64,000 bases of DNA from Prevotellaceae bacterium (GCA_028723525.1 JAQYET010000033.1:1-64000), one strand, 5' to 3'; counted from the first letter of the stretch, positions 36,602-46,053 are shown. A program made the numbers and translations. Notes: generated by a model from the letters alone, not told the origin.

Positions 36602-37585
36602 TTGAAAGAGGCTTCATTCATAAGAAACAACATAGAGAAGTGGAGGCGTACCGAAGAACTGGTCGGGACTCCGGAGGATGCGCTGCCGGATGAGATGGCA
36701 GAAGCATACACCGAAATCACTGCCGACCTCGCTTTTGCGCAGACTCACTACCGAAGGTCGAGGATAACGCTGTATCTCAACGACCTCGCTTCGGCTTTGC
36801 ACAACGCTATATATAGTAATAAGAAAGAGAAGTGGACACGGATTTTCACTTACTGGACACATGAAGTGCCGCTGACGATGTATGATGCGCGCCGCGAGTT
36901 GCTCGCCTCGTTCCTCATCTTTGCGGCGTTCGTGCTGGTCGGAGTGGTGTCGCAACTCTACGACACGGACTTCTCACGGCTCATTCTCGGCGACTACTAC
37001 GTTGACATGACGCTCGAAAACATCAGCAAAGGAGAGCCGATGGCGGTGTATAACGGTGGCAGCGAGGTACCGATGTTTCTGCAGATTACGATAAACAACG
37101 TCATGGTGTCGTTCTTCGCTTTTGTCTTGGGCATATTTGCTTGCGTGGGTACGGGAGTGCTGTTGATGCAGAACGGTATAATGCTCGGTGCCTTCCAGAC
37201 GTTCTTCTTCTCGCAAGGTCTGCTCCTTGAGTCGGCTCTTGCCATTTGGCTTCATGGCACATTGGAGATTTCTGCCATTATAATAAGCGGTGCGGCGGGC
37301 ATGGCTCTCGGCAGCGGGTGGCTCTTTCCGGGTACGTATAAGCGGGGAGTGGCGTTCAGAAGAGGTGCCCGGCGCGGACTGAAGATAGTAGTCGGCACGG
37401 TGCCCGTGTTCATTCTTGCCGGCTTTATCGAAGGTTTCGTGACGCGACACACCGAGATACATGATGCCGTGAGAGCCGGAATTATCCTGTTCTCGCTCGC
37501 TTTCGTGATATTCTATTTCGTGATATGGCCGAGGGCTTTGGCAAAGCGCGTTGCCGGGCAGAGCGGAAAATTGAGTGGTTTTTAA
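36602..37585 (+). CDS. SpoIIM family (stage II sporulation protein M-like) membrane protein
   Basis: 327 residues if translation begins at the TTG at 36602, which gives M-KEASFIRNNIEKW, an N terminus like that of the family; no in-frame ATG lies nearby upstream. The N-terminal soluble part (about 1-105) precedes six or so membrane helices, with QNGIMLGAFQTFFFSQGLL and WLHGTLEISAIIISGAAGMA as the family's core. In non-sporulating Bacteroidetes these proteins accompany RDD, MoxR and DUF58 genes. The next gene overlaps by 11 bp. The TTG start is an inference. Confidence 0.82.
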   Translation: MKEASFIRNNIEKWRRTEELVGTPEDALPDEMAEAYTEITADLAFAQTHYRRSRITLYLNDLASALHNAIYSNKKEKWTRIFTYWTHEVPLTMYDARRELLASFLIFAAFVLVGVVSQLYDTDFSRLILGDYYVDMTLENISKGEPMAVYNGGSEVPMFLQITINNVMVSFFAFVLGIFACVGTGVLLMQNGIMLGAFQTFFFSQGLLLESALAIWLHGTLEISAIIISGAAGMALGSGWLFPGTYKRGVAFRRGARRGLKIVVGTVPVFILAGFIEGFVTRHTEIHDAVRAGIILFSLAFVIFYFVIWPRALAKRVAGQSGKLSGF

Positions 37586-38522
37586 AGATAAGATACTGTT
37601 GGAAGATATAGATAAGATACCGTTTTATAAGGAACGGACTATTGGAGAACGGATGACAGCCGCGTTAGACTTCCTGCGCGGGAACTGGCAGGTGATGTTC
37701 AGGACTGCAATTTATATGTTGCTGCCGCTGAGCATTGTTCAGACTGTGGCTCTGAACAGCTTCTTCGGCGACTACATGGGGCTTTTCTTCCTTGGTTATA
37801 ATTCCATAGGGGCCGACACGGAGTTAGGTGTCGTACTGCGATTGTTGGGCAGCTACGGGGTGCTAAGCATCTGTTTCGTGATAGGCAGCATACTTCTTCA
37901 GGCGTTAGCCTTCACTATGGTGCAGGTGTATAACGAGCGGGAAAACGGTCTTGAGGGTGTGACACGTTCCGAAATTCGGCGCAAGATGCGGCACAATGTT
38001 AAGAAAGTGCTGAAATCCACATTGTCATTGGTGGCTGTGGTGCTGGTCTTCGCAGCCATATCTTTCCTCAATCCGATAGCCCTGATATTGCTCATCCCGG
38101 CACTGATAGCCATGAGTGTGCCCATGCAACTGTTCCCCTGCATCTATACTTTCGAGGAAACAAACATGAAAGAAGCGGCGTCGCGGGCACTGCGTCTGGG
38201 CTTGGGGACATGGACAGGACTGTTTCTGATAAACCTTATAATGGGTTTCGTGATTAACATAATAGAGCAGGTGGTGGCTGTTCCGTGGGGCATTGCCACG
38301 GTCTTTGTAACGATATTCACAGAGATAGACGACACTCCGGAGTGGGCTATGGTCGTAACACGTGTGCTGTCATTCCTCTTCGGAGTGCTCATGATGTTCG
38401 TAACCTATATGGCAATGATGATACAACCACTGGCAACAACCTATCATTACGCCCACGCTACGGAACGAAAGGACAGCATTTCGGTTGACTCTGACATTGA
38501 TAATTTTGAGAACCTTGAATAA
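37575..38522 (+). CDS. polytopic membrane protein of the MoxR/DUF58 cluster
   Basis: 315 residues from a GTG (MVFKDKILLEDIDK), overlapping the SpoIIM gene end by 11 bp. About six membrane helices follow a short cytoplasmic head. No enzymatic motif is visible. A central basic loop (RSEIRRKMRHNVKKVLKSTL) and the helix-rich C terminus are its only features. A protein of this kind lies at this place in the cluster in related genomes as far as I recall, with no assigned function. Confidence 0.72.
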   Translation: MVFKDKILLEDIDKIPFYKERTIGERMTAALDFLRGNWQVMFRTAIYMLLPLSIVQTVALNSFFGDYMGLFFLGYNSIGADTELGVVLRLLGSYGVLSICFVIGSILLQALAFTMVQVYNERENGLEGVTRSEIRRKMRHNVKKVLKSTLSLVAVVLVFAAISFLNPIALILLIPALIAMSVPMQLFPCIYTFEETNMKEAASRALRLGLGTWTGLFLINLIMGFVINIIEQVVAVPWGIATVFVTIFTEIDDTPEWAMVVTRVLSFLFGVLMMFVTYMAMMIQPLATTYHYAHATERKDSISVDSDIDNFENLE

Positions 38523-38525
38523 GAG

Positions 38526-39155
38526 ATGATTGCAGACACACTGACATATAACGCAAAGCAGGTTGCCGAATGGCAGGAGAGCGGCGACTATGACTACAAC
38601 CGGGAGTTGATTGGGTCGCAGAGAAATCTCTTGGAATGGCTCTTCGAGAAGATAAATGATTGGCTCAGCGACTTGTTTTCGGGCGTTTCCCACAAAACGG
38701 AAATGACATTATACATAATCGGTGGCATCCTGCTGCTGTTGCTTTTGTCGTGGATTATATACAAGGTTAAACCCCGGTTGTTCCGCCGTGAGGAAGAACC
38801 TGTGTTGGATTATACCGAGGTCGAAGACACCATCTACGGCATAGACTTCTCAAAAGAGATTGCCGATGCAAAGGAACGGGGCGACTGGTTTGAGGCAGTG
38901 AGGCTCGTATATCTCGACACCTTGAAACATATTTCAGACACAGGCAGGATTACATGGCAGCCGTGGAAGACCCCGATGCAATATACTTACGAAATGAACG
39001 ACGAGGCGTTGGGCTGCATGACCAACCTGTTTGTCAGGGTGAGATACGGAAAATACGAAGCAAGTGAGAGCGATGTGACCGACATGGAGGCGTGGAGAGA
39101 GTCGCTGCAATCCGCCGTAATGCCTGCCGGCGAGAAAGGAGGGGAGGATGAATAA
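38526..39155 (+). CDS. DUF4129 domain protein
   Basis: 209 residues. An N-terminal stretch (about 1-60) containing a helix, RNLLEWLFEKINDWLSDLF, precedes one membrane helix (about 63-80). A cytoplasmic DUF4129 domain follows: GDWFEAVRLVYLDTLKHISD and RITWQPWKTPMQYTYEM, ending in FVRVRYGKYEASESD. DUF4129 often occurs beside transglutaminase or MoxR/DUF58 genes, and here it joins the latter set. It overlaps the next gene by 8 bp. Confidence 0.82.
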   Translation: MIADTLTYNAKQVAEWQESGDYDYNRELIGSQRNLLEWLFEKINDWLSDLFSGVSHKTEMTLYIIGGILLLLLLSWIIYKVKPRLFRREEEPVLDYTEVEDTIYGIDFSKEIADAKERGDWFEAVRLVYLDTLKHISDTGRITWQPWKTPMQYTYEMNDEALGCMTNLFVRVRYGKYEASESDVTDMEAWRESLQSAVMPAGEKGGEDE

Positions 39156-40506
39156 CAGCAAGATTTTTGTCATCGCCATAGCGGTATTGCTCGTAGTGGC
39201 AGTGCTTATCGAACTTTCCGTGCCGAAACGGTTCAACTGGGAAGCCACGTTCCGGCATAATAGCGTGGAGCCTTTCGCATGTAAACTCTTCGACAGTCTG
39301 GCAACAACGAGCATGAAGAATGGTTATTCGGTGATCCATTCCACATTTTATCAGTTGCGTAAGCGCAATTCCAAAACACCGTGTAGCATAATAAAACTTT
39401 ATGATAATTATTATAATGCAGAAAGCGACTTGGAGTTTAAGTCGATGCTTGGCTTCGTTGCCGACGGCAACAAGTTGCTGTTCTGTGCCAATGACTATGC
39501 CTACGAACTGCTTGACACGCTGCAGTTGAACATGGAGACGGGCTATTTCTCTCCCAGTTTTTTCAAGAAATCGTCTATGTATGGCTTGTTGAATAACATC
39601 GATACGTTGCTATGGGATAAGGATTCTGCCTATGAAAGGCAGACATATACTGTCTATTCGAGTCTCTGCGAAAGCCATTTCAAGTTGGGCGCAGATACCA
39701 CTCTCGTGCCAAAAGACGACATTCAGGTAGATACTGCCTATGTTGAGGATACCGATGTTGATGAGATTGAGGTTGCGAATGTGGATTACGACACCATTAT
39801 TACAAAGACAAGCGAGGCGTGGAAGCCGCTCGCGTGGAAATTCATTGACGGCAAGAAAGTGCCCATTTTGATGAAACGCCAATGGGGAAATGGCGAAATC
39901 GTGGTATGCACAACGCCGCTATTGCTAACCAACTACGGCATTATGGATGGCAAGAACGTGGGCTATGTTTATCGCGTTCTCGGCACTATCAGCGACAATC
40001 CGGTGGTGCGTATTGTTGACAAAGACGACGAAGCGACGGCAGAGAACAGCGAAAGCATGTCGCCGATGCGCTTCTTCATCGGCAATCCTCCGCTGCGTTG
40101 GGCTACCTATATTGCACTGCTTGCCTTGCTGCTTTTCATGATTTTCACTGCCCGACGCCGGCAACGGGCAATACCGGTGGTGCAAAAGCCGGAGAACCAT
40201 CAACTTGAATTTGCCAAACTGATAGGCACATTATACTATCAAGAGGGCATACACGGCGATTTGGTGCGTAAGAAATACATCTTCTTTGCAGAGCATCTGC
40301 GGCGCGAGACACAAGTGGATATTGACAACGACGCCGAGGATGACGACAACTTCGGCGTGCTCGCGCGCCACACCGGAATGCCGCAGGGCGACATAAGTGC
40401 GAGGATAAAGACAGTGCGTCGTGCCTGCAGGAGCGGCATGTCCATGACAAGTGAGGAAATGATGATGTATGTTGACTACATGAACGATATCATATCGAAG
40501 ATTTGA
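39148..40506 (+). CDS. DUF4350 domain protein
   Basis: 452 residues. An N-terminal helix (about 5-22) is followed by a long periplasmic domain, with KRQWGNGEIVVCTTPLLLTN near residues 231-250, and a second membrane helix near 310-330. The C-terminal cytoplasmic tail is about 110 residues. The GNGEIVV/TTPLLL element is typical of the glutamine-amidotransferase-like DUF4350 fold. Two helices would place the middle domain outside the cytoplasm. It lies between the DUF4129 and MoxR genes, 26 bp before the latter. Confidence 0.82.
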   Translation: MNNSKIFVIAIAVLLVVAVLIELSVPKRFNWEATFRHNSVEPFACKLFDSLATTSMKNGYSVIHSTFYQLRKRNSKTPCSIIKLYDNYYNAESDLEFKSMLGFVADGNKLLFCANDYAYELLDTLQLNMETGYFSPSFFKKSSMYGLLNNIDTLLWDKDSAYERQTYTVYSSLCESHFKLGADTTLVPKDDIQVDTAYVEDTDVDEIEVANVDYDTIITKTSEAWKPLAWKFIDGKKVPILMKRQWGNGEIVVCTTPLLLTNYGIMDGKNVGYVYRVLGTISDNPVVRIVDKDDEATAENSESMSPMRFFIGNPPLRWATYIALLALLLFMIFTARRRQRAIPVVQKPENHQLEFAKLIGTLYYQEGIHGDLVRKKYIFFAEHLRRETQVDIDNDAEDDDNFGVLARHTGMPQGDISARIKTVRRACRSGMSMTSEEMMMYVDYMNDIISKI

Positions 40507-40532
40507 TTTGTAACATTTAATGCTTAAAATAA

Positions 40533-41504
40533 ATGGCTGAAGAACAAAAAAGAATGGATTTGACGGTATTTTCGGAGAAGATACAGCAGTTGAGAGAACA
40601 GATAAGAAAGGTGATTATCGGGCAACATCAGTCGGTTGACCTTATCCTCACCGCGGTGCTTGCCAACGGTCATGTGCTCATCGAGGGTGTTCCGGGAGTG
40701 GCAAAGACGCTCACCGCGCGACTCATAGCGCGGCTGGTGGATGCTGATTTCAGCCGTATTCAGTTCACGCCCGACCTCATGCCGAGCGATGTTCTCGGCA
40801 CAACGGTGTTCAACATGAAAGACTCGGAGTTCAATTTTCACGAAGGTCCGGTGTTCTCCGACATCGTTCTCGTTGACGAGATAAACCGCGCTCCGGCGAA
40901 AACACAGGCTGCGCTGTTCGAGGTTATGGAGGAAAGGCAGGTCAGCATAGACGGAACGACATACAGAATGGGCGATGTCTTCACCATCATTGCCACACAA
41001 AACCCGGTGGAACAGGAGGGAACATACAAGCTCCCGGAGGCGCAACTCGACCGCTTCCTCATGAAAATCACAATGAACTACCCCTCGGTCACGGAGGAAG
41101 AACAGATACTGCAGCTGCATCAAGGGAAGCGGGACTTCGTGAAACTTGCCGACATCAAGCCTGTGATTTCAAAGGAAGAATTGATGCAGTTGAGGCGAAA
41201 TATAGACAATGTGTATATCGACCCGGCGTTGGTGAGATATATCGTGAACATCGTTCAGCAAACACGTACAAGCAAGAGGGTACTGCTCGGGGCATCGCCA
41301 AGGGCTTCGGTGGCAATGATGCAGTCGGCAAAGGCATTCGCAGTGTTGCAGGGTCGCGACTTCGTTACGCCCGAAGACGTGAAGATTGTCACGCCGAGCA
41401 TACTGCAACACCGCATGATTATCACTGCCGAAGCAGAGATGGAGGGTTTCACTCCGCTGAAAGTTACCCAACGCTTGATTGACAAAGTGGAAGTGCCTAA
41501 GTAA
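40533..41504 (+). CDS. MoxR family AAA+ ATPase
   Basis: 323 residues, full length. Walker A is LIEGVPGVAKTLTARLI, Walker B is ADIVLVDEINRAP with KTQAALFEVMEERQVSIDG, sensor 1 is TIIATQNPVEQEGTYKLPEA, and the sensor-2 arginine region follows. MoxR proteins act as chaperones that mature or activate partner proteins with von Willebrand-type domains. The next gene, DUF58, is the standard partner and overlaps by 1 bp (TAATG). Confidence 0.93.
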   Translation: MAEEQKRMDLTVFSEKIQQLREQIRKVIIGQHQSVDLILTAVLANGHVLIEGVPGVAKTLTARLIARLVDADFSRIQFTPDLMPSDVLGTTVFNMKDSEFNFHEGPVFSDIVLVDEINRAPAKTQAALFEVMEERQVSIDGTTYRMGDVFTIIATQNPVEQEGTYKLPEAQLDRFLMKITMNYPSVTEEEQILQLHQGKRDFVKLADIKPVISKEELMQLRRNIDNVYIDPALVRYIVNIVQQTRTSKRVLLGASPRASVAMMQSAKAFAVLQGRDFVTPEDVKIVTPSILQHRMIITAEAEMEGFTPLKVTQRLIDKVEVPK

Positions 41505-42817
41505 TGTTTCTCACCGGAAGATTTTACCTACTGACGACTGCTGTCATACTAACCGTTGCCGCAGGATACTGGTTCGCACCGCTGTTTGTGGTGGGAAAGG
41601 TGATGCTGTTGCTGCTTGTCGTAGCCGTACTCACCGAGATTGCAATGCTCTACCGGCGTCGTGGCATCACAGCGCGACGCTCATGCAGCGACCGTTTCTC
41701 CAACGGTGACGACAACATAGTGAGGATACACGTTGACAACACCTTCCCATACAAGGTGAAGATAGACGTGGTTGACGAGATACCCTTTGTCTTCCAGCGG
41801 CGCGATATATCGTTCAAGGCGGTGGTGAAAGCCGCCGAAAGCACCACCATAGAGTATCGTCTATGCCCGAAAGAGCGCGGAGTGTATGGCTTCGGCAGCA
41901 TAAGAACGTTCGCAACCGTGGCTCTCGGGCTTGTCAGCAGGCGTTTCACCACAAAGGCAGAGCAGGACATAAAGGTCTATCCTTCTTTCCTTATGCTGCG
42001 CCGATATGAGTTGCTTGCCATGAACAACAATCTTCAGGAACTAGGCATTAAGCGAATACGGCGCGTCGGGCACAACACTGATTTCGAACAGATTAAGGAA
42101 TATGTGCAGGGCGATGACTACCGAACGATAAACTGGAAGGCAAGTGCGCGACGCCACGCGCTTATGGTCAACGTCTATCAAGACGAGCGTTCGCAGAACA
42201 TATACAGCGTAATCGACAAGGGAAGGGTGATGCAACAGGCGTTCGACGGAATGACATTGCTCGACTATGCCATAAATGCCGCGCTCGTGTTGTCGTTCGT
42301 TGCAATAAGAAAGGACGACAAGGCGGGGCTGATAACATTCGACGAGAAGTTTGACACCTTTCTTCCTGCGGCGAAACAGGCGGGACAAATGGAGAAGATG
42401 ATGGACTGTCTGTACGGTCAGAACACATCATTCGGCGAAACCGACTACTTCTCGCTCTGCACGCATCTTGACAAACACATCAATCGTCGCAGCCTGCTCG
42501 TGCTCTACACCAACTTCTCCGACATCGTGTCGATGAGCCGGCAACTGCCTTACCTACAGCAAATGGCACACAAGCATGTGCTGCTCGTGGTGTTCTTCCT
42601 CGACAAAGAACAGCAGGAATTCATCAATTCGCCGGCACGAGGAGTGGAGGATTACTATCGCCATGTGATAGCAGAGAAGTTCGAGTATGAGAAAAGGCTC
42701 ATCGTGAGCACGCTGCGACAGAATGGCATATACAGTCTGCTCACCGAGCCTGCACAACTCTCCGTGAACATCATAAACAAATATCTCGAACTGAAGGCAA
42801 GGCAGATTATATCATGA
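41504..42817 (+). CDS. DUF58 domain protein (MoxR partner)
   Basis: 437 residues. Two membrane helices near the start (about 5-45) are followed by a beta-rich segment, then the DUF58 core GDDYRTINWKASARRHALMV. A vWA-like fold continues, with LVLYTNFSDIVS and VYQDERSQNIYSVIDKG; the strict MIDAS DxSxS is replaced by VIDKG. It would be the substrate of the upstream MoxR ATPase and a stress or envelope-assembly factor. It ends the cluster. An HAD phosphatase gene follows 55 bp later. Confidence 0.9.
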   Translation: MFLTGRFYLLTTAVILTVAAGYWFAPLFVVGKVMLLLLVVAVLTEIAMLYRRRGITARRSCSDRFSNGDDNIVRIHVDNTFPYKVKIDVVDEIPFVFQRRDISFKAVVKAAESTTIEYRLCPKERGVYGFGSIRTFATVALGLVSRRFTTKAEQDIKVYPSFLMLRRYELLAMNNNLQELGIKRIRRVGHNTDFEQIKEYVQGDDYRTINWKASARRHALMVNVYQDERSQNIYSVIDKGRVMQQAFDGMTLLDYAINAALVLSFVAIRKDDKAGLITFDEKFDTFLPAAKQAGQMEKMMDCLYGQNTSFGETDYFSLCTHLDKHINRRSLLVLYTNFSDIVSMSRQLPYLQQMAHKHVLLVVFFLDKEQQEFINSPARGVEDYYRHVIAEKFEYEKRLIVSTLRQNGIYSLLTEPAQLSVNIINKYLELKARQIIS

Positions 42818-42872
42818 CAGCCTGTCTCCGGCAGCGTGGAATGATACTTATATATAAACGTTTGAAATCAAA

Positions 42873-43547
42873 ATGACCGATTATTTTATATTCGACTTAG
42901 ACGGAACTCTGCTCGACTCTCTCGGCGATTTGGCTGCGAGCACCAACCACGCATTGCGCAGTTGCGGTATGCCGGAGCACTCAATAGACGACATCAGACG
43001 CTTCGTGGGCAACGGAGTGCGCACGCTCATGGTGAGAGCCGTGCCCGGTGGAGATGAAAATCCGCGCTTTGAAGAGGCTTTCTCCGCCTTTCGCGAGCAT
43101 TATATGGAGCATTGTTTCGACACCACAAAGCCATATGAGGGCATCCCCGAAACGCTTTCCCGCCTGAAGGAGAGGGGAGTGCGCATGGCGATTGTGAGCA
43201 ACAAAATGCAGGAAGCCACCGAACATCTGCGCCAAAGATTTTTTTCCGACTACATCAACGTAGCCATCGGCGAGAGCAGGAAGATAAAGAGAAAACCGGC
43301 ACCCGATGCCGTTGTTGAGGCACTGCGGCTGCTGGGCTGCAACGACCGCGACCGTGCTGTCTATATAGGCGACAGCGATGTGGATATTGAAACTGCCCGA
43401 GCATCGGGTCTGCGGTGCATAAGTGTGCTGTGGGGATTTCGCAATCGCCGCTTCCTTTTAGATCACGGCGCAGACTGTCTGATAGACACCCCGGCAGAAT
43501 TGATACCTTTCTGCAGCATGAATACTGGCATATCGCAAAACAGGTGA
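42873..43547 (+). CDS. HAD-superfamily phosphatase (phosphoglycolate phosphatase-like)
   Basis: 224 residues. The HAD signatures are present: FDLDGTLLDSLGDL (nucleophile Asp), MAIVSNKM (motif II), KRKPAPDAV (motif III Lys) and VYIGDSDVDIETA (motif IV acidic pair). A four-helix cap between motifs I and II makes it a subclass IA enzyme like Gph. Gph removes phosphoglycolate made in DNA-end repair; the true substrate is not fixed by sequence. Repeat array C begins 16 bp after its stop. Confidence 0.88.
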   Translation: MTDYFIFDLDGTLLDSLGDLAASTNHALRSCGMPEHSIDDIRRFVGNGVRTLMVRAVPGGDENPRFEEAFSAFREHYMEHCFDTTKPYEGIPETLSRLKERGVRMAIVSNKMQEATEHLRQRFFSDYINVAIGESRKIKRKPAPDAVVEALRLLGCNDRDRAVYIGDSDVDIETARASGLRCISVLWGFRNRRFLLDHGADCLIDTPAELIPFCSMNTGISQNR

Positions 43548-43563
43548 TAATATAATGCAAAAC

Positions 43564-43644
43564 AAAATCGGCGAAATTGAAAACCAATTTCGCCGATTTT
43601 GGTCAGTAATTTCGCCGATTTTACTTTTCAATTTCGCCGATTTT
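43564..43644. repeat. 22-bp-phased TCG(G/C)CGA repeat array C (4 units)
   Basis: Units start at 43564, 43586, 43608 and 43630: AAAATCGGCGAAATT once, then AATTTCGCCGATTTT three times. Linkers are GAAAACC, GGTCAGT and ACTTTTC. All four are perfect units. Convergent position between the HAD gene and the TolC gene; the first unit can pair with any of the others. Confidence 0.95.
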
Positions 43645-43729
43645 ACTCTGCATTGTATATACGCTTGCGCTCCATTATACCATTAACCGATGGCAGAAAA
43701 GGTGTAAATCCGGATAGACTATAAAGTCA

Positions 43730-45055
43730 TTACCGTCCATAGAACTTGAGCATCGCGATGTTGAAGATAGCGAGGTGCTTGCTCTGAAGTTCGTTTTGCT
43801 TTGCCACAAGCAGTTTATCCTTGCCGTTCATCAGTTCCACGATGTTCTTCAAACCCAGCCTGAACTGTTCCTGCAGCAGGTCGAAACTCGCCTGTGCGCT
43901 TTCCGTGTTCACCTTCGCAGCTTTGAAACGAGTCTGGTTAAGTTCCGCTTGCAGCCAGTAGTTCTCTATGTTGCTGTAAAGGTTTGTCCTCTCGTTCTCC
44001 AAGTCTAACATGTAGTTCTGCTTCTGCAACATCGCTTTGTTTATCGCCGTTTTTGTCTGCCTGTTGTCCGACAGCGGTATGCTCACGGTCACGCCGGCAC
44101 CCACGTTGAAGTTGTTTTTCATCTGCACATCCCAGTCGTTGTCGCTCATCGAGGTGGTGTTCGTGACGATGTTCGCGTTCAGACTCACCGTCGGCATCCT
44201 CTGTGCCTTGGCTATGCTCACGCCGATGTTGCTGCTCTCTATCCCGAGCATTGCGTTCCTAATCTCCGGTCGGTTTGCAAGTGCATTCCGATAGATGTCG
44301 TTGAGAGCCGGGATTTGCTCTAAAGCCATTTCATCTGTGGTGCTCGGTATGCTCACGTCGAAGTCGGTGTCTGTCAGTTGCAGCAGTTGTTTGAGTTGTC
44401 GTTTGTAGTTTTTCACATTGTTCTCCGCCTCTACGACGTTGTATTCTGCCTCTGCCCGCTGTGCTGTAAGTTGCGCGAGGTCAGCCCGACTCATCTTTCC
44501 TACCTCTACCAGCGTCTTTCCTCGCTCCTCGTTAGCCTTGCATGTCTCAAGGTTTTCCTTGTTTACGCCTATTGCTTCGCCGGTGTAAACTATCTGTGTG
44601 AACAACTGAATAATCTGCTCTTGGATGCTGTTTGCAGTCATGGCAGAGTCGGTTTCCGCCATGTCTTCGTTTATCTTGTTCTGTTTTACGGTCTTGGTGT
44701 TCCTCCCTCCGTTCCACACTGTCCAGTTCATATTCACCCCATACGAACCGTTGTAGAAAACTTTGTCAACGGAGGTCTGTACATATCCGTTAGCCACTGT
44801 TGCTCTTCCGGTCTCAGGCCATGGGCTGTAAGTCATGTTCTGTGATGTCTGTGCCATTATCGAGGGCAGCATTTCTGCCTGCGACTGCAGCACGTCTTCG
44901 TGTGAGATGCTTTTCTTTATCAGGCTTTTCTTTATCTGAATGTTGTTCTGCAGAGCATAGTCAAGACACTCTTGCATTGTCCATTTCTTCGTGTCCTGTG
45001 CCTGTGCCGCAGCAAAGAATGTGCAGAGGATGAGGGTGATGATGTTCGCTTTCAT
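43730..45055 (-). CDS. TolC family outer-membrane efflux channel protein
   Basis: 441 residues from the ATG at 45055 (MKANIITLILCTFFAAAQAQ), which gives a clean signal peptide. Two repeated helical halves follow: LDYALQNNIQIKKSLIKKSI at the first start, and the QLTAQRAEAEYNVVEAENNVK coiled-coil. The conserved ANRPEIRNA occurs mid-protein and VSIPLSDNRQTKTAINKA in the second half. The protein forms a trimeric duct through the outer membrane for type I secretion or RND efflux. No membrane-fusion or RND gene lies beside it. It is 56 bp after ribE and may share its transcript. Confidence 0.92.
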   Translation of the reverse strand: MKANIITLILCTFFAAAQAQDTKKWTMQECLDYALQNNIQIKKSLIKKSISHEDVLQSQAEMLPSIMAQTSQNMTYSPWPETGRATVANGYVQTSVDKVFYNGSYGVNMNWTVWNGGRNTKTVKQNKINEDMAETDSAMTANSIQEQIIQLFTQIVYTGEAIGVNKENLETCKANEERGKTLVEVGKMSRADLAQLTAQRAEAEYNVVEAENNVKNYKRQLKQLLQLTDTDFDVSIPSTTDEMALEQIPALNDIYRNALANRPEIRNAMLGIESSNIGVSIAKAQRMPTVSLNANIVTNTTSMSDNDWDVQMKNNFNVGAGVTVSIPLSDNRQTKTAINKAMLQKQNYMLDLENERTNLYSNIENYWLQAELNQTRFKAAKVNTESAQASFDLLQEQFRLGLKNIVELMNGKDKLLVAKQNELQSKHLAIFNIAMLKFYGR

Positions 45056-45111
45056 TTTAGATGTTGTTATAACGACAGATTGATTGATGCAAAAAAAGGT
45101 TGAGCCTACAC

Positions 45112-45717
45112 TCAACCTTCAAGACTTTTCATTCTCGCTATGTATTTACCCAGTATGTCGAACTCGATGTTTACCACCGTTCCGACGCGTATGTCACAGA
45201 AATTCGTGTGTTCCAACGTGTAGGGTATTATTGCCACTTGGAACGTATCTCTCGTTGGATTGCACACTGTGAGCGACACGCCGTTCACCGTCACGCTGCC
45301 TTTATCCACCGTGAAGTAGCCTCTTCCTATCATTTCGGCTGTGGTTTCGTGGCGGAAAGTGAAGTAAGTGCTGCCTTGCGCGTCTTCCATAGCGACACAC
45401 TCGGCTGTGGAATCAACGTGTCCCTGCACTATATGACCGTCAAGTCTGCCGTTAATCATCATCGAGCGTTCCACGTTAACCTTGTCGCCGACCTTCAGTA
45501 GCCCGAGGTTGGAGCAGTCGAGGGTCTCTTTCATTGCCGTGACCACGTATTTGTCGCCTTCAATCTTCACCACCGTGAGGCACACTCCGTTGTGTGCCAC
45601 GCTCTGGTCAACCTTCAACTCGTTTGCAAACGGGCATGTCAGCGTAAGGTCAACGTTCTCTTTATATCTCTCTATTGCCGCTACTGTGGCAAATGCTTCT
45701 ATAATACCACTGAACAT
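45112..45717 (-). CDS. ribE: riboflavin synthase subunit alpha
   Basis: 201 residues, standard size. It has the tandem lumazine-binding repeats: MFSGIIEAFATVA and SVAHNGVCLTVVKI, the middle HIVQGHVDST, and the second repeat VNGVSLTVCNPTRDTFQVAI. It dismutates 6,7-dimethyl-8-ribityllumazine to riboflavin. There is no FMN riboswitch upstream; that spacer holds the 6S-like RNA. The tolC-like gene follows. Confidence 0.96.
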   Translation of the reverse strand: MFSGIIEAFATVAAIERYKENVDLTLTCPFANELKVDQSVAHNGVCLTVVKIEGDKYVVTAMKETLDCSNLGLLKVGDKVNVERSMMINGRLDGHIVQGHVDSTAECVAMEDAQGSTYFTFRHETTAEMIGRGYFTVDKGSVTVNGVSLTVCNPTRDTFQVAIIPYTLEHTNFCDIRVGTVVNIEFDILGKYIARMKSLEG

Positions 45718-45805
45718 TTTATATTCCTATTGATTATCATATATCCTAACTCCGTTCTTCACTCAACTCCAAACATTCATCGCTAAACGCAAGAACCGGT
45801 CGGCA

Positions 45806-46016
45806 AAAAAGAAAAAGGCCGTATCGATGAAGTGATGAAACTCCGAGCCTAAATGATTTGAGAGCTCTCCGTCTTTGTAATCCACCGGCCTTACGGCTTA
45901 GGTTCAAGAATGAACTTTATATGGCCCGCCATTGACAAAAGAAGTCTTCTCGGTTTTCAGTAATTATTTGATGAGTATCCCTATCTATACGATACGGCCG
46001 AATTTTTCTCCTTTTC
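45806..46016 (-). ncRNA. ssrS: 6S-like small RNA (ssrS / Bacteroidales-1 type)
   Basis: About 210 nt on the minus strand between apgM and ribE, with a good promoter 5 bp upstream. The two ends pair exactly over 10 bp (+ strand GGCCGTATCG at 45817-45826 against CGATACGGCC at 45990-45999). A second helix pairs GAAA/CCGAG (45837-45847) with CTCGG/TTTC (45949-45958). The middle 100 nt hold an apical hairpin (GTTCA at 45902-45906 with TGAAC at 45911-45915). This is a long rod with internal bubbles, the shape of 6S RNA, which occupies RNA polymerase. Terminal stem plus T tract (45807-45816) would serve as terminator. The exact ends are inferred. Confidence 0.62.
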
Positions 46017-46021
46017 AAATG

Positions 46022-46053
46022 CAAAAGTAGTGTTTTATCCAATCAGTTCCAAA
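46022..46053 (-). promoter_or_regulatory. promoter of the 6S-like RNA
   Basis: Minus strand TTTG (46053-46050), a 20-bp spacer, then TACTTTTG (46029-46022). It sits directly after the apgM stop, so the RNA is an independent unit rather than a 3' UTR product. Confidence 0.75.
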
